A DNA stretch of 64,000 nt from Pseudidiomarina aestuarii (GTDB lineage Bacteria; Pseudomonadota; Gammaproteobacteria; Enterobacterales; Alteromonadaceae), in assembly GCF_003987355.1 (NCBI RefSeq), contig NZ_PIPR01000001.1, positions 1,488,001-1,552,000 of the forward strand, in the 5' to 3' direction. The notes beneath the pieces are model-generated. The model had not been told where the DNA came from. It saw nothing but the letters and a program-made list of their open reading frames with translations, and ran no database searches. Of the stretch, positions 1 through 13,000 are shown one piece after another; positions within the stretch are counted from its first letter, which is position 1, and each line of letters begins with the position of its first letter. A program made the position numbers and the translations under genes.

Positions 1-198
1 TACGATCAATCAGGGCAATTTGCCTTTACGGTCGGATTACCGGCTAAGAGTGGTGTTGGCGGAGGCATTGTGGCGATTGTGCCAGACTACGGCGTAATCT
101 GTGCCTGGAGCCCACCGCTGAATAGTTACGGCAACTCGGCACGCGGGATGTATATGATCCGCGAATTGGCCAACAATCTAGGACTGAGTGTGTACTAA
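1..198 (+). CDS. glsA: Glutaminase, C-terminal part (5' end outside window)
   Basis: Frame 1 is open from the window edge to TAA at 196-198 and gives 65 residues. They match the end of the serine-dependent beta-lactamase-fold glutaminases (GlsA/GlsB), which hydrolyse L-glutamine to glutamate and ammonia. The glycine-rich segment VGLPAKSGVGGGIVAIVP is the family signature, and the tail SPPLNSYGNSARG is also typical. The last codons, TAC TAA, already belong to the heptamer array that follows, so the terminal Tyr and stop are supplied by the repeat. The N-terminal two thirds and the promoter lie outside the window. Confidence 0.9.
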   Translation, partial: YDQSGQFAFTVGLPAKSGVGGGIVAIVPDYGVICAWSPPLNSYGNSARGMYMIRELANNLGLSVY

Positions 199-297
199 CT
201 AGCTACTGGTTACTAGCTACTAGCTACTGGTTAATGGTTACTGGCGATTAGCTTTTGGTTTAGGTTTTACTAGTAACTGCTAACTAGTAGCGAGTAA
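193..297. repeat. Degenerate heptamer tandem array, 15 units
   Basis: Fifteen consecutive 7-bp words in unbroken phase, starting TACTAAC, TAGCTAC, TGGTTAC, TAGCTAC, TAGCTAC, TGGTTAA, TGGTTAC and ending CTAGTAA, CTGCTAA, CTAGTAG, CGAGTAA. The left half is of the TAGCTAC/TGGTTAC type. The right half carries the complementary type (GTAGCGA, GTAACGA), so the two halves can fold back on each other. The array overlaps the last codons of glsA and the 3' end of the convergent binding-protein gene, and each takes its Tyr-stop from it. Function unknown. Confidence 0.85.
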
Positions 298-1009
298 CGA
301 GCTCTTTGAGGTTTATCCTTTCTAGCAGTTGTTCGATTTTGCTTGCCGCCAGTCCCTTCTTTTCATTGACCACTACAGCGAGTTCAAACCGATCGTAGTG
401 TTCCTTGGCAATCAATAGTTGCTCTTGGGTTTCTGCTGGGATCATGGTGTCGATGTAGTCGTCATGCAGCATGACCAAATCAAGCCGTTTGTTGAGGAGC
501 ATCTTCAGATTCGTGCTGTGGGAATGCGAGAGATAAATGCCGTATTCATTTTCCAAAACGCCGTTGTCGGTGATATTTCCCGCAAAAGGGTAGTGGTATC
601 CCACCAAGCCACCAAATTTGAGTCCAGTTTGAGCGAAGAACGATTGATCACGGCCTGGTTGTTTCAGTGCAACGAAGCGTTCATGCCCAATTTTAATGGG
701 CTGCGTTGTTGCCACGGTATAATCTGCTTTATCAGCCCAACCCCATTTTTTATCTTCAAATAGAATCAGACTGCAACAGCCGTCTTCACTCAGTGCATCA
801 TAGCGCGCATTTGGCGCAACGCGCTGCAGGACAAATTCATACTCGTCTTGCTCAGAATTCAGTGCAGCAATCAATTGACCACTCAAATGATTCTCGGTCT
901 TTTCAGAGAAATACGGAGGGAACTCGTACGCAGCAACATAAATAGTCTGCTGAGCAGCCACAGTCATAGACACGACGAATAAGATTATGGGGGTTATATG
1001 CTTAATCAC
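284..1009 (-). CDS. Periplasmic substrate-binding protein, family 3-like (orphan)
   Basis: 241 residues with an N-terminal hydrophobic signal peptide, probably cleaved after the AAQ near residue 20. The rest has the general look of small family 3 solute-binding proteins, starting with YEFPPYFS, a motif common near their ligand cleft. Such proteins often appear alone in marine gammaproteobacteria; the ligand is not predictable. No permease or ATPase gene lies beside it. The start is GTG at 1009 and I see no strong ribosome binding site, so the exact start is uncertain. The last residues, LVTRY, and the TAG stop are encoded by the heptamer array at 193-297, which suggests the original 3' end was altered. 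Confidence 0.7.
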   Translation of the reverse strand: MIKHITPIILFVVSMTVAAQQTIYVAAYEFPPYFSEKTENHLSGQLIAALNSEQDEYEFVLQRVAPNARYDALSEDGCCSLILFEDKKWGWADKADYTVATTQPIKIGHERFVALKQPGRDQSFFAQTGLKFGGLVGYHYPFAGNITDNGVLENEYGIYLSHSHSTNLKMLLNKRLDLVMLHDDYIDTMIPAETQEQLLIAKEHYDRFELAVVVNEKKGLAASKIEQLLERINLKELVTRY

Positions 1010-1084
1010 TACAGAGATGTAAAGTTTATGTGGTTATTTAGCTATAGTCGAATGAAGCCCAATAGATGTCAACCTTTTTGATAT

Positions 1085-1168
1085 TGGTTACTGGCGCTTG
1101 GCTACTGGCTATTTGCAAGTCGCCACTAGCCCATTGCTAATAGCTAGTAACCAGTAGCTAGTAGCGGT
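1085..1168. repeat. Degenerate heptamer tandem array, 12 units
   Basis: Twelve in-phase 7-mers: TGGTTAC, TGGCGCT, TGGCTAC, TGGCTAT, TTGCAAG, TCGCCAC, TAGCCCA, TTGCTAA, TAGCTAG, TAACCAG, TAGCTAG, TAGCGGT. The first four and last four units are of opposite orientation, so TGGTTACTGG on the left can pair with CCAGTA words on the right. It lies just past the tuf terminator. Its right part, from about 1115, is nearly identical to the array beside the second tuf at 18004-18087. Confidence 0.85.
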
Positions 1169-1171
1169 CAC

Positions 1172-1202
1172 AAAAAAAGGGAGCCGTTTAGGCTCCCTTT
1201 TT
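1172..1202 (-). terminator. Rho-independent terminator of the str operon (after tuf copy 1)
   Basis: Perfect stem gggagcc (1179-1185) with ggctccc (1191-1197), a 5-nt loop, extended by A-T pairs. Read on the minus strand it ends in a run of T. It lies 14 bases past the tuf stop. The same sequence follows the second tuf copy at 18089-18119. Confidence 0.9.
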
Positions 1203-1216
1203 CGGTACTTCTAGCA

Positions 1217-2401
<1,185 letters not shown>

Positions 2402-2460
2402 GACTTTTCCTTAACTTAAGTTAAAAGTCCGGTCCCATGTAGAACCGGACCAGACTCTAC

Positions 2461-4584
2461 TTAATCTTTCACTGAACGTGCAGCAATGACCTGCTCAGCA
2501 ATGTTGTTTGGTGCTTCAGCGTACTTCAAGAATTCCATTGCATAAGATGCACGGCCCTGAGTCTGCGAACGCAGGTCAGTAGCGTAACCGAACATTTCTG
2601 ATAATGGAACTTGAGCGCGAACTTCTTTCAGACCACCAGGACCATCTTCCATGCCCTCGATGATTCCGCGACGACGGTTCAAGTCACCTACTACGTCACC
2701 CATGAAATCTTCAGGAGTAACAACTTCGACTTTCATCATCGGCTCGAGCAATGCAGGACGAGCTTGCAATGCACCTTTCTTGAACGCCATGCTACCAGCG
2801 ATCTTGAACGCCATTTCTGAAGAGTCGACATCGTGGTATGAACCATCATACAGAGTCGCTTTCACGCCAAGAACTGGGTATCCAGCAAGTACACCATTGG
2901 TCATTTGCTCTTGGATACCTTTATCGACCGCAGGGATGTATTCCTTCGGTACTACACCACCAACGACTTCGTTCACGAACTGATAGTTTGGAGTTTCATC
3001 GTCGTTTGCGTCGAATTCCATCGGCTCAATACGCAACCAGACGTGACCGAACTGTCCACGACCACCGGATTGACGTACGAACTTGCCTTCCACTTCCACT
3101 TTAGAGCGGATAGTTTCACGATAAGCAACTTGTGGCTTACCGACGTTACATTCCACTTTAAATTCACGCTTCATACGGTCAACAATGATATCAAGGTGCA
3201 ATTCACCCATACCAGAGATGATCGTTTGACCTGACTCTTCGTCAGTTTTCACGCGGAAAGACGGATCTTCTGCAGCCAACTTACCTAAAGCGATACCCAT
3301 TTTTTCTTGGTCAGCTTTGGTTTTTGGTTCAACAGCAACAGAGATTACTGGCTCAGGGAATTCCATACGCTCAAGTGTAATCACGTTGTTCAGGTCACAC
3401 AAAGTGTCACCCGTAGTAACGTCTTTCAAACCGATTGCTGCAGCGATGTCGCCGGCCAAGATCTCTTTGATCTCTTTACGGTCGTTCGCGTGCATCTGAA
3501 CCATACGGCCGATACGCTCTTTCTTGCTCTTCACTGGGTTTAATACGCTGTCACCTTGTGCCAGCACGCCCGAGTAAACGCGTAAGAAAGTTAAGGTACC
3601 AACAAACGGGTCGGTCGCAATTTTGAATGCCAACGCTGAGAACGGCTCTTTGTCGTCTGACTTACGAATGCCTTCTTCACCGTTTTCAAGAATACCGCGA
3701 ATCGCTTTTACTTCAGTTGGCGATGGGAGATATTCAATAACTGCATCCAATACTGCTTGAACGCCTTTGTTCTTAAATGCAGAACCACACAGACACAACA
3801 CGATTTCGTTGTTCAGTGTACGCTGACGCAAGCCAAGTTTGATTTCAGCTTCAGTCAAGTCACCTTCTTCAAGGTACTTGTTCATGAACTCTTCGTTCGC
3901 TTCAGCCGCAGCTTCAACGAGGTCAGCATGATAAGCTTCAGCTTCGTCACGCAGTTCAGCTGGAATTTCTTCATAAGTGAAGGTCATACCCTGGTCTTCT
4001 TCATTCCAGTTGATAGCCTTCATTTTGATCAAGTCGATCACGCCTTTGAAGTTGTCTTCTGCACCAATTGGTAATTGAATTGGCACTGGAACAGCTGCTA
4101 AGCGAGATTTGATCTGACCGACAACGCGCAAGAAATCTGCACCTGCACGGTCCATTTTGTTTACGAATACCATACGTGGTACTTCGTATTTGTTGGCTTG
4201 ACGCCATACCGTTTCAGTTTGTGGTTGTACGCCAGAAGACGCACACAGTACAACAACGGCACCATCAAGAACACGCAGTGAACGTTCTACTTCGATAGTG
4301 AAGTCAACGTGTCCTGGAGTATCGATGATGTTGATGCGGTGTTCAGGGAACTGCGCATCCATACCACGCCAGAATGAAGTAACGGCAGCTGAGGTGATAG
4401 TGATACCACGCTCCTGCTCCTGCTCCATCCAGTCGGTTGTTGCCGCACCATCATGTACCTCACCAATTTTGTGAGATAGGCCGGTGTAGAACAACACGCG
4501 CTCGGTCGTGGTCGTTTTACCTGCGTCTACGTGAGCACAGATACCGATATTACGATAGCGCTCAATCGAAGTTTGTCGAGCCAC
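2461..4584 (-). CDS. fusA: Elongation factor G
   Basis: 707 residues, full length for EF-G, the GTPase that drives tRNA-mRNA translocation and, with RRF, ribosome recycling. The P-loop [12 protein letters not shown] is at about residues 17-28, the switch [11 protein letters not shown] at about 88-96 and NKMDRAGAD at about 142-150. Domains II to V follow without interruption. It sits between rpsG (30 bp upstream) and tuf in the str operon. Confidence 0.98.
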   Translation of the reverse strand: MARQTSIERYRNIGICAHVDAGKTTTTERVLFYTGLSHKIGEVHDGAATTDWMEQEQERGITITSAAVTSFWRGMDAQFPEHRINIIDTPGHVDFTIEVERSLRVLDGAVVVLCASSGVQPQTETVWRQANKYEVPRMVFVNKMDRAGADFLRVVGQIKSRLAAVPVPIQLPIGAEDNFKGVIDLIKMKAINWNEEDQGMTFTYEEIPAELRDEAEAYHADLVEAAAEANEEFMNKYLEEGDLTEAEIKLGLRQRTLNNEIVLCLCGSAFKNKGVQAVLDAVIEYLPSPTEVKAIRGILENGEEGIRKSDDKEPFSALAFKIATDPFVGTLTFLRVYSGVLAQGDSVLNPVKSKKERIGRMVQMHANDRKEIKEILAGDIAAAIGLKDVTTGDTLCDLNNVITLERMEFPEPVISVAVEPKTKADQEKMGIALGKLAAEDPSFRVKTDEESGQTIISGMGELHLDIIVDRMKREFKVECNVGKPQVAYRETIRSKVEVEGKFVRQSGGRGQFGHVWLRIEPMEFDANDDETPNYQFVNEVVGGVVPKEYIPAVDKGIQEQMTNGVLAGYPVLGVKATLYDGSYHDVDSSEMAFKIAGSMAFKKGALQARPALLEPMMKVEVVTPEDFMGDVVGDLNRRRGIIEGMEDGPGGLKEVRAQVPLSEMFGYATDLRSQTQGRASYAMEFLKYAEAPNNIAEQVIAARSVKD

Positions 4585-4614
4585 AATAAATACCTCTTAG
4601 GGTTACTTGTGAAT

Positions 4615-5085
4615 TTACCAGCGATAATGTGCGAACGCTTTGTTCGCTTCGGCCATACGGTGGACGTCTTCACGCTTCTTCACAGCAGAGCCTTTGTTTT
4701 CTGACGCATCTAGCATTTCACCTGCCAGACGCTGAGCCATGGATTTTTCACCCCGCGTACGCGCAGCATCAACTAACCAACGCATTGCAAGGGCATTACG
4801 ACGCACTGGGCGTACTTCCACTGGCACTTGGTAAGTAGAACCACCAACACGGCGTGATTTTACTTCCACTGCAGGGCGCACGTTATCCAATGCGGTTTCA
4901 AATACGTCTAAGTGCGATTTGCTCGACTTTTCAGCCAAGATATCTAATGCACCGTAGATAATTTTTTCTGCTACTGCTTTCTTGCCGTCAACCATGACGA
5001 CATTGATGAACTTAGCCAACAACTCTGATCCGAACTTAGGATCTGGTAAAATTTTACGTTGACCTATGACGCGTCTTCTTGGCAT
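4615..5085 (-). CDS. rpsG: 30S ribosomal protein S7
   Basis: 156 residues beginning [20 protein letters not shown] and ending in HYRW, as in bacterial S7. S7 nucleates assembly of the 3' major domain of 16S rRNA and in E. coli is the translational autoregulator of the str operon. It lies 75 bp downstream of rpsL and 30 bp upstream of fusA. The rpsL-rpsG gap is where the E. coli S7 control site lies; I could not confirm the structure here by eye. Confidence 0.98.
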   Translation of the reverse strand: MPRRRVIGQRKILPDPKFGSELLAKFINVVMVDGKKAVAEKIIYGALDILAEKSSKSHLDVFETALDNVRPAVEVKSRRVGGSTYQVPVEVRPVRRNALAMRWLVDAARTRGEKSMAQRLAGEMLDASENKGSAVKKREDVHRMAEANKAFAHYRW

Positions 5086-5160
5086 CTCAATTTCTCCGAT
5101 TAATTCAGGGTATTACCCAAAACTTAAATTACAGTGTTTGGCCTTACTAACGGAGAACCG

Positions 5161-5535
5161 TTAAGATTTGGGCCGCTTCGCGCCGTACTTAGAACGACCT
5201 TGACGACGGTCGTTTACGCCCGCACAGTCAAGTGCGCCGCGCACTGTGTGATAACGCACACCTGGCAAGTCTTTAACACGGCCGCCGCGGATTAACACGA
5301 CACTGTGCTCTTGCAAGTTGTGACCTTCACCACCAATGTACGAAGATACTTCGTACCCGTTCGTCAAACGCACACGGCATACTTTACGCAATGCAGAGTT
5401 TGGCTTCTTCGGGGTGGTCGTATAAACACGGGTACATACACCGCGTTTTTGTGGGCAAGCCTCAAGCGCCGGAACGTTGCTTTTCACAACCGGCTTTTGA
5501 CGACCTTTGCGCACCAGCTGGTTAACTGTTGCCAT
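5161..5535 (-). CDS. rpsL: 30S ribosomal protein S12
   Basis: 124 residues. S12 lies at the decoding centre and controls tRNA selection accuracy. The streptomycin-determining segments read TTPKKPNSA and [13 protein letters not shown], so the key lysines (E. coli K42 and K87) are wild type and no resistance change is seen. It is the first gene of the str operon and follows a strong promoter at 5651-5679. The ATG is preceded by CAGGAG at good spacing. Confidence 0.98.
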   Translation of the reverse strand: MATVNQLVRKGRQKPVVKSNVPALEACPQKRGVCTRVYTTTPKKPNSALRKVCRVRLTNGYEVSSYIGGEGHNLQEHSVVLIRGGRVKDLPGVRYHTVRGALDCAGVNDRRQGRSKYGAKRPKS

Positions 5536-5650
5536 TCAATACTCCTGCTTATGTTGATGTACTCAACAGAATGAAAAATCCAATTTCCCCGCTTCGTGGG
5601 TGAACCTAAACGCTAAGCACAAGCAAAGCGCCCGAATATGGGGAGGCCGA

Positions 5651-5679
5651 ATTTTATAGGTCAATAATTGGACTGTCAA
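5651..5679 (-). promoter_or_regulatory. Sigma-70 promoter for rpsL-rpsG-fusA-tuf
   Basis: On the minus strand a perfect -35 TTGACA (5674-5679) and a -10 TAAAAT (5651-5656) are separated by exactly 17 bases. It lies just past the rpoC terminator and 115 bases before the rpsL start. This marks the str operon as separately initiated, even though it follows rpoBC on the same strand. Confidence 0.75.
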
Positions 5680-5683
5680 GGAT

Positions 5684-5722
5684 AGAAACAAAAGAGCCAG
5701 CGCGGCTTCCCGGCTGGCTCTT
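5684..5722 (-). terminator. Terminator of the rpoBC operon
   Basis: Ten-base perfect stem aagagccagc (5692-5701) with gctggctctt (5713-5722), followed on the minus strand by TTGTTTC. It lies 25 bases after the rpoC stop. Confidence 0.85.
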
Positions 5723-5747
5723 GTACTATTTACCGACAGCTTACTGA

Positions 5748-8700
5748 TTAATCAGCGCTATTGTCCGTATCTTTGTCGCTCGTGTCGACATCGTTACCTG
5801 CATTCAATGCATCGGCAAGTTGCTGCTCAGCTTCTAAAGCAGTGACTTTTGGAGCCGCTACCATGTCTGCTGCTTCAGCACGCTTGCGCGCGCGTTCGCG
5901 ATGATATGCGAAACCGGTACCGGCTGGAATCAAGCGACCCACAATGACGTTCTCTTTCAAGCCACGTAATGGATCTTGCTTGCCCTGCACCGCGGCTTCG
6001 GTTAACACGCGAGTCGTTTCTTGGAACGACGCAGCTGAGATAAACGATTCCGTCGACAGTGATGCTTTGGTGATACCTAACAACTGACGCTCGAATGTCG
6101 CTGGCATTTTCTTCTCTGCTTCCGCTTTTGCGTTAGCAGCTAAGACTTCGCTCAGTTCCATCATTTCGCCCTCGAGTAGCTCGGTCTCACCTGGGCTTAA
6201 GATAATTGCCTTACGCAGCATCTGACGAACAATCGTTTCGATGTGCTTATCGTTAATCTTAACACCTTGTAAGCGGTAAACTTCCTGCACTTCGTTGACA
6301 ATGTAATTCGCCAATGCACTCACGCCACGCAGACGTAAGATATCGTGCGGAGCTTCTGGACCATCGGCAATAACTTCACCTTTAGTCACTTGCTCACCTT
6401 CAAAGATGTTCAGCTGACGATACTTAGGAATCATCTCTTCGTACTGATCGCCACCATCCAGTGGTGTGATGATCAGACGACGTTTGCCCTTCGTTTCTTT
6501 ACCGAAGCTCACTGTACCTGACACTTCTGCAAGGATAGCTGGCTCTTTCGGACGACGTGCTTCGAACAAGTCGGCAACGCGCGGTAGACCACCGGTAATA
6601 TCCCGTGTTTTTGAACCTTCTTGTGGAATACGTGCAACCGTATCACCAACCTTCACTTCCGCGTTGTCTTCCAAGTTGATAATGGCGTTACCTGGCAAGA
6701 AGTACTGCGCAGGCATATCGGTGCCGACGATGTTCACATCTTTACCTTTGGCATCAACCAATTTCACCATTGGACGCATGTCTTTACCGGCACTGGTACG
6801 TTGACCTGTTTCCAGTACGACGATGCTCGACAAGCCAGTCAGTTCATCTGTTTGACGGGTCATGGTGACACCATCAATCAAGTCAACAAACTTCAGACGG
6901 CCCGCAACCTCAGTAATGATTGGGTGCGTATGTGGATCCCAGTTGGCTACGATTTCACCAGCGTCGACTGCAGCGCCTTCGTTCTTCTTCAGAACCGCAC
7001 CGTAAGGTACTTTATAGCGCTCGCGCTCACGACCGAACTCGTCGATGAGTGTCAATTCAGTTGAACGTGACGTGATCACCAAGTGCTTGTCACTGTTCTC
7101 AACGTATTTAGCGTTGTGCAGTTTCAAGGTACCTTTGTTCTTCACTTGGACGTTGTTCGCTGCAGAGTCACGAGATGCCGCACCACCAATGTGGAACGTA
7201 CGCATCGTTAACTGCGTACCTGGCTCACCGATAGACTGCGCAGCGATAACACCGACTGCCTCGCCTTGGTTAACCATGTGTCCGCGTGCTAGGTCACGGC
7301 CATAACAGTTGGCACACACACCGAAGTCGGTGTCACAGGTAATAACCGAGCGCACTTTAACTTCGTCGATTGAGTGCTCTTCAAGCAAGTCACACATCTT
7401 CTCGTCGAGCAGCGTGTTACGAGCAATCAGCACTTCTTTATCGTTGCCTGGCATCATCACGTCGTCACAAACTACACGACCCAATACACGCTCACGCAAT
7501 GGCTCAACTACGTCACCACCTTCAATCAATGGCTTGATGTAGAGACCTTCTAAAGTGCCGCAATCTTCTTCAACGATAACCACGTCTTGTGCCACGTCAA
7601 CCAAACGACGCGTCAAGTAACCGGAGTTCGCAGTCTTCAATGCCGTATCGGCCAAACCTTTACGAGCACCGTGCGTTGAGATGAAGTACTGAAGTACGTT
7701 CAAACCTTCACGGAAGTTAGCCGTAATTGGTGTTTCGATGATGGAGCCATCTGGCTTCGCCATCAAACCACGCATACCAGCCAACTGACGAATCTGCGCG
7801 GGGCTACCCCGAGCACCAGAATCGGCCATCATGTAGACAGAGTTGAACGAGTCTTGCTGTTCTTCTTCGCCTTTGGCATTGATAACGGTTTCTTTCGACA
7901 AGTTTTCCATCATCGCTTTCGAGACTTTCTCGTTCGCGGTAGACCAAATGTCGATAACTTTGTTGTATTTCTCACCAGCAGTTACTAAGCCTTGCTCGAA
8001 CTGCTCTTGAATTTCCGCTACTTCTTCTTCCGCTGCATCGATGATGATTTTCTTCGCTGCTGGGATAACCATGTCGTCGATACCTACAGAGGCACCCGCG
8101 ATCATGGCGTAGTGGAAACCGGTGTACATGATTTGGTCAGCGAAGATAACAGTTTTCTTCAGACCCAAGTCACGATAAGAACGGTTTAACAAACGACCGA
8201 TCTGCTTTTTGCCCATCGACTGGTTAATCATGTCGAATGGCATACCTTCAGGCAGAATCAACGACAAGATCGCACGGCCCACTGTGGTGTCGTAGATAGT
8301 CGAAGTATGTGATTCTTCACCTTCTTCGCTGATAAGCGTTTCAGCTAAGCGCACTTTGACACGTGAGTGCAATTGCACGGCGCCCGTACGATATGCTTTT
8401 TCGGCTTCTTTGGCATTCTTGAAGATCATGCCTTCGCCCTTGCCATTTACCTTTTCACGCGTCATGTAGTACAGACCCAAGACAACGTCCTGTGAAGGCA
8501 CGATGATTGGGTCACCACTAGCTGGTGACAGTACGTTATTGGTCGACATCATCAACGCACGCGCTTCCAGCTGTGCTTCGAGAGTCAATGGCAAGTGAAC
8601 GGCCATTTGGTCACCGTCGAAGTCGGCGTTGTATGCCGCACACACGAGTGGGTGCAACTGAATCGCTTTACCTTCAATCAGTACTGGTTCGAACGCTTGG

Positions 8701-10001
8701 ATACCCAAACGGTGCAAGGTTGGTGCACGGTTCAATAGTACTGGGTGCTCTTTGATGACTTCGTCGAGTACGTCCCAAACTTCTGGGATTTCGCGCTCAA
8801 CCATTTTCTTCGCTGCTTTGATGGTCGTAGCTAAACCACGGCCTTCAAGCTTGCCATAAATGAACGGCTTGAATAATTCCAAGGCCATTTTCTTCGGCAA
8901 ACCACACTGATGCAGACGCAATTTAGGACCCACGGTAATAACCGAACGGCCTGAGTAGTCAACCCGCTTACCCAAAAGGTTTTGACGGAAACGACCTTGC
9001 TTACCTTTGATCATATCGGCCAAAGATTTCAGTGGGCGCTTGTTGGTACCAGTGATTGCACGGCCACGACGACCGTTGTCTAACAAGGCATCAACCGCTT
9101 CTTGCAGCATCCGCTTTTCGTTACGCACAATGATATCCGGCGCCGCAAGGTCAAGAAGACGCTTCAGACGGTTGTTCCGGTTAATCACACGGCGATACAA
9201 GTCGTTCAGGTCAGAGGTCGCAAAACGGCCACCATCCAACGGTACCAACGGGCGTAAATCAGGCGGCAGTACTGGCAATACTTTGAGGATCATCCACTCT
9301 GGCTTGTTGCCTGAATAGTGGAATGACTCAAGCAATTTCAGACGCTTGCTGATTTTCTTCCGCTTGGTTTCAGAGTTGGTTTCTGGTAGCTCCTCACGCA
9401 ACACTTTGATATCTGCTTCGATATCAATGTGATGCAATAAGCTCAGAATTGCTTCTGCGCCCATTTTCGCTTCGAACTCGTCACCGTGCTCTTCTAATGA
9501 ATCGAGATATTCTTCTTCAGTCAGGATCTGACCACGCTCAAGCGACGTCATACCTGCTTCAGTAACCACATAAGATTCGAAGTACAGCACGCGCTCGATA
9601 TCACGCAAGGTCATATCGAGCATCAAACCGATACGGCTTGGCAGTGATTTCAAGAACCAGATGTGCGCAACTGGACTTGCGAGTTCAATGTGGCCCATGC
9701 GTTCGCGACGAACTTTCGTCAACGTCACTTCGACACCACACTTCTCACAGATCACGCCACGGTGCTTCAAGCGCTTGTACTTACCGCACAAACACTCGTA
9801 GTCTTTGACTGGACCGAAGATCCGAGCACAGAACAAACCATCACGCTCCGGCTTAAACGTCCGGTAGTTGATCGTTTCTGGCTTCTTCACTTCACCAAAT
9901 GACCAGCTGCGGATCATGTCCGGCGACGCGAGTCCGATGCGAATAGCATCGAACTCTTCGGTCTGGTTCATTGGTTTTAAGAACTTTAATAAGTCTTTCA
10001 C
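5748..10001 (-). CDS. rpoC: RNA polymerase beta' subunit
   Basis: 1417 residues, close to the E. coli length of 1407. It forms the active-site half of RNA polymerase with RpoB. The catalytic Mg motif [12 protein letters not shown] is intact. The N-terminal zinc ribbon ([13 protein letters not shown] with CEKCG) and the second zinc site ([11 protein letters not shown]) are also intact. The gene lies 35 bp after rpoB and ends in the terminator at 5684-5722. The C-terminal tail is acidic and ends in SAD. Confidence 0.99.
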   Translation of the reverse strand: MKDLLKFLKPMNQTEEFDAIRIGLASPDMIRSWSFGEVKKPETINYRTFKPERDGLFCARIFGPVKDYECLCGKYKRLKHRGVICEKCGVEVTLTKVRRERMGHIELASPVAHIWFLKSLPSRIGLMLDMTLRDIERVLYFESYVVTEAGMTSLERGQILTEEEYLDSLEEHGDEFEAKMGAEAILSLLHHIDIEADIKVLREELPETNSETKRKKISKRLKLLESFHYSGNKPEWMILKVLPVLPPDLRPLVPLDGGRFATSDLNDLYRRVINRNNRLKRLLDLAAPDIIVRNEKRMLQEAVDALLDNGRRGRAITGTNKRPLKSLADMIKGKQGRFRQNLLGKRVDYSGRSVITVGPKLRLHQCGLPKKMALELFKPFIYGKLEGRGLATTIKAAKKMVEREIPEVWDVLDEVIKEHPVLLNRAPTLHRLGIQAFEPVLIEGKAIQLHPLVCAAYNADFDGDQMAVHLPLTLEAQLEARALMMSTNNVLSPASGDPIIVPSQDVVLGLYYMTREKVNGKGEGMIFKNAKEAEKAYRTGAVQLHSRVKVRLAETLISEEGEESHTSTIYDTTVGRAILSLILPEGMPFDMINQSMGKKQIGRLLNRSYRDLGLKKTVIFADQIMYTGFHYAMIAGASVGIDDMVIPAAKKIIIDAAEEEVAEIQEQFEQGLVTAGEKYNKVIDIWSTANEKVSKAMMENLSKETVINAKGEEEQQDSFNSVYMMADSGARGSPAQIRQLAGMRGLMAKPDGSIIETPITANFREGLNVLQYFISTHGARKGLADTALKTANSGYLTRRLVDVAQDVVIVEEDCGTLEGLYIKPLIEGGDVVEPLRERVLGRVVCDDVMMPGNDKEVLIARNTLLDEKMCDLLEEHSIDEVKVRSVITCDTDFGVCANCYGRDLARGHMVNQGEAVGVIAAQSIGEPGTQLTMRTFHIGGAASRDSAANNVQVKNKGTLKLHNAKYVENSDKHLVITSRSTELTLIDEFGRERERYKVPYGAVLKKNEGAAVDAGEIVANWDPHTHPIITEVAGRLKFVDLIDGVTMTRQTDELTGLSSIVVLETGQRTSAGKDMRPMVKLVDAKGKDVNIVGTDMPAQYFLPGNAIINLEDNAEVKVGDTVARIPQEGSKTRDITGGLPRVADLFEARRPKEPAILAEVSGTVSFGKETKGKRRLIITPLDGGDQYEEMIPKYRQLNIFEGEQVTKGEVIADGPEAPHDILRLRGVSALANYIVNEVQEVYRLQGVKINDKHIETIVRQMLRKAIILSPGETELLEGEMMELSEVLAANAKAEAEKKMPATFERQLLGITKASLSTESFISAASFQETTRVLTEAAVQGKQDPLRGLKENVIVGRLIPAGTGFAYHRERARKRAEAADMVAAPKVTALEAEQQLADALNAGNDVDTSDKDTDNSAD

Positions 10002-10036
10002 GATTTATCTCCTGGCAATTTGCGTCCGGTGGTGTC

Positions 10037-13000
10037 TCAGTCTTGGTCCAACTCAATGTTGATACCGAGCGAGCGGATTTCCTTCAACAATACGTTGAAT
10101 GATTCCGGCATACCTGCTTCCATCCGCAGATCGTTGTCGACAATGTTTTTGTACATCTTCGTCCGACCGTTCACGTCGTCCGACTTCACTGTCAACATCT
10201 CTTGCAGCGTATAAGCAGCACCGTAAGCTTCCAGTGCCCACACTTCCATCTCACCGAAGCGCTGACCACCGAATTGCGCTTTACCACCCAGCGGCTGCTG
10301 AGTAACCAAGCTATATGAACCGGTAGAACGGGCGTGCATTTTGTCATCGACCAAGTGGTTCAGTTTCAGCATGTACATGTAACCTACTGTTACATCACGC
10401 TCAAAGCGGTCACCGGTGCGGCCATCATACAAAGTAATCTGACCTGACTCTGGCAAATCACCCAACTTCAGGAGTTCTTTAATTTCACTCTCGACGGCAC
10501 CGTCGAATACTGGCGTTGCCGTTGGCAAGCCCTTCTTCAAGTTACCGGCAAGACGCAGCACTTCATCATCACTGAATTCGTTAATATCGACTTCTTGACG
10601 TGAATTACCGAGATCGTAAACCTTCTGCAAGAATTCACGCATTTCGGCAACTTTAACCTGCTGCTTCAACATGTTTTCAATTTTGGTACCGATACCACGA
10701 GCCGCTAAGCCTAAATGCGTCTCGAGGATCTGACCGATGTTCATCCGCGACGGTACACCCAACGGGTTCAATACGATGTCGACAGGATTACCATGCTCAT
10801 CATATGGCATGTCTTCCACTGGAACGATAGTTGAAATAACACCTTTGTTCCCGTGACGTCCTGCTAACTTATCACCCGGCTGGATACGACGACGAACGGC
10901 AAGATACACTTTGACAATTTTCAGAACGCCTGGCGCCAAATCATCACCTTGGGTGATTTTGCGACGTTTGTTCTCAAACTTGTTGTCGAAGTCGGCACGC
11001 AATTCTTCATACTGCTCAGCAATTTGCTCAAGCGACTTTTGTGCAGCTTCTTTCTTCAAGTTTTGCGTCAGCCATTTGCTCTGCTCTAGGCCGGCCAGTT
11101 TTGATTCATCAAAACCATTGGCTAACAGCAAAGTACGAGCGCGCTCAAAAATACCGCGTTCAAGAATCTTGAACTCGTCCGTTAAGTCTTTCTTAACTTG
11201 CTTGAGCTGCATTTCTTCAATGGCAACCGCACGTTTGTCTTTCTCAACGCCGTCACGCGTGAATACTTGAACGTCGATAACCGTTCCAGTAACACCGTTT
11301 GGTACACGTAGAGAGCTGTCTTTTACGTCAGACGCTTTCTCACCGAAAATAGCTCGCAAGAGTTTCTCTTCAGGGGTGAGCTGAGTTTCGCCTTTCGGAG
11401 TTACTTTACCCACCAAGATATCGCCACCGTTAACTTCAGCACCCACATAAACAACACCTGACTCGTCAAGTTTGTTCAATGCTGACTCACCAACGTTCGG
11501 GATATCCGAAGTGATTTCTTCTGCGCCTAATTTGGTGTCACGTGCCACACAGTTCAGCTCTTGAATGTGGATAGTGGTTAGACGATCTTCCTGCACGACA
11601 CGCTCAGAGATGAGGATCGAGTCTTCGAAGTTGTAACCATTCCACGGCATGAACGCGACGCGCATGTTCTGACCTAACGCCAATTCACCCATATCAGTTG
11701 ACGGACCGTCAGCCAATACGTCACCACGCATAACCGGCTCACCGACATTAACTGTTGGAGTCTGGTTAATACAGGTGTTCTGGTTTGAACGGGTGTATTT
11801 GGTCAGGTTGTAAATATCGATACCTGCTTCACCCGGTACCATCTCTTCTTCGTTTACTTTCACGACGATACGGCTAGCGTCAACTTTATCGACTACACCA
11901 CCACGTTTCGCAACTACAGTAACACCAGAGTCAACGGCAACCGTGCGCTCAATACCGGTACCAACCAACGGCTTGTCAGCGCGCAAAGTCGGTACTGCTT
12001 GGCGTTGCATGTTTGAACCCATCAAAGCACGGTTGGCGTCATCGTGCTCAAGGAAAGGAATCAAGCTCGCGGCAATCGATACGATTTGCTGCGGGGCAAC
12101 GTCCATGTATTGAACTTGCTCTTTAGACATGAGCGTAAATTCATTTTTGTGACGACATGGAACCAAGTCGTCAATCAACTCACCCTTTTCGTTCAACGCG
12201 ACGTTTGCCTGTGCAATAACGAAGTTGCCTTCTTCGATTGCTGACAAATAATCGACGTCGTCAGTGACCACACCGTTTTCAAACTTACGGTATGGGGTTT
12301 CTAAGAAACCGTACTCGTTGGTACGCGCGAACGTAGACAATGAGTTGATCAGACCGATGTTCGGACCTTCTGGCGTTTCGATTGGACAGACCCGACCGTA
12401 GTGCGTTGGGTGTACGTCACGAACTTCGAAACCGGCACGTTCACGGGTCAAACCGCCCGGCCCTAATGCAGAAATACGACGCTTGTGCGTAACTTCTGAG
12501 AGCGGGTTGTTTTGATCCATGAACTGCGACAATTGGCTCGAACCGAAGAATTCTTTCACCGCGGCGCTGATTGGCTTCGCGTTGATCAAATCTTGCGGCA
12601 TGATGGCGTCAAGGTCACCTAGGCTTAAGCGTTCTTTTACAGCACGCTCAACACGGACTAAGCCAACACGGAATTGGTTTTCAGCCATTTCGCCCACTGA
12701 ACGAATACGACGGTTACCCAAGTGGTCGATATCATCGACTTCATCAAGACCGTTACGGATTTCGATCAGCTTCTTCATGACTTCAACAATGTCTTCTTTG
12801 GTCAGCGTGCCTGAACCAGTCAAGTCATCGCGACCTAAGCGACGGTTGAACTTCATGCGACCTACCGCTGACAAATCATAGCGGTCTTCACTGAAGAACA
12901 AGTTGTCGAATAAGTTTTCTGCCGCTTCTTTGGTTGGCGGCTCACCAGGACGCATCATCCGGTAGATCTCTACCAAAGCTTCGAGGCGATTTGAAGTGGT

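Noticed and set aside
193..297. CRISPR-like or satellite array
   Set aside because: Units are 7 bp with no spacers and no cas genes; it is a degenerate short tandem repeat.
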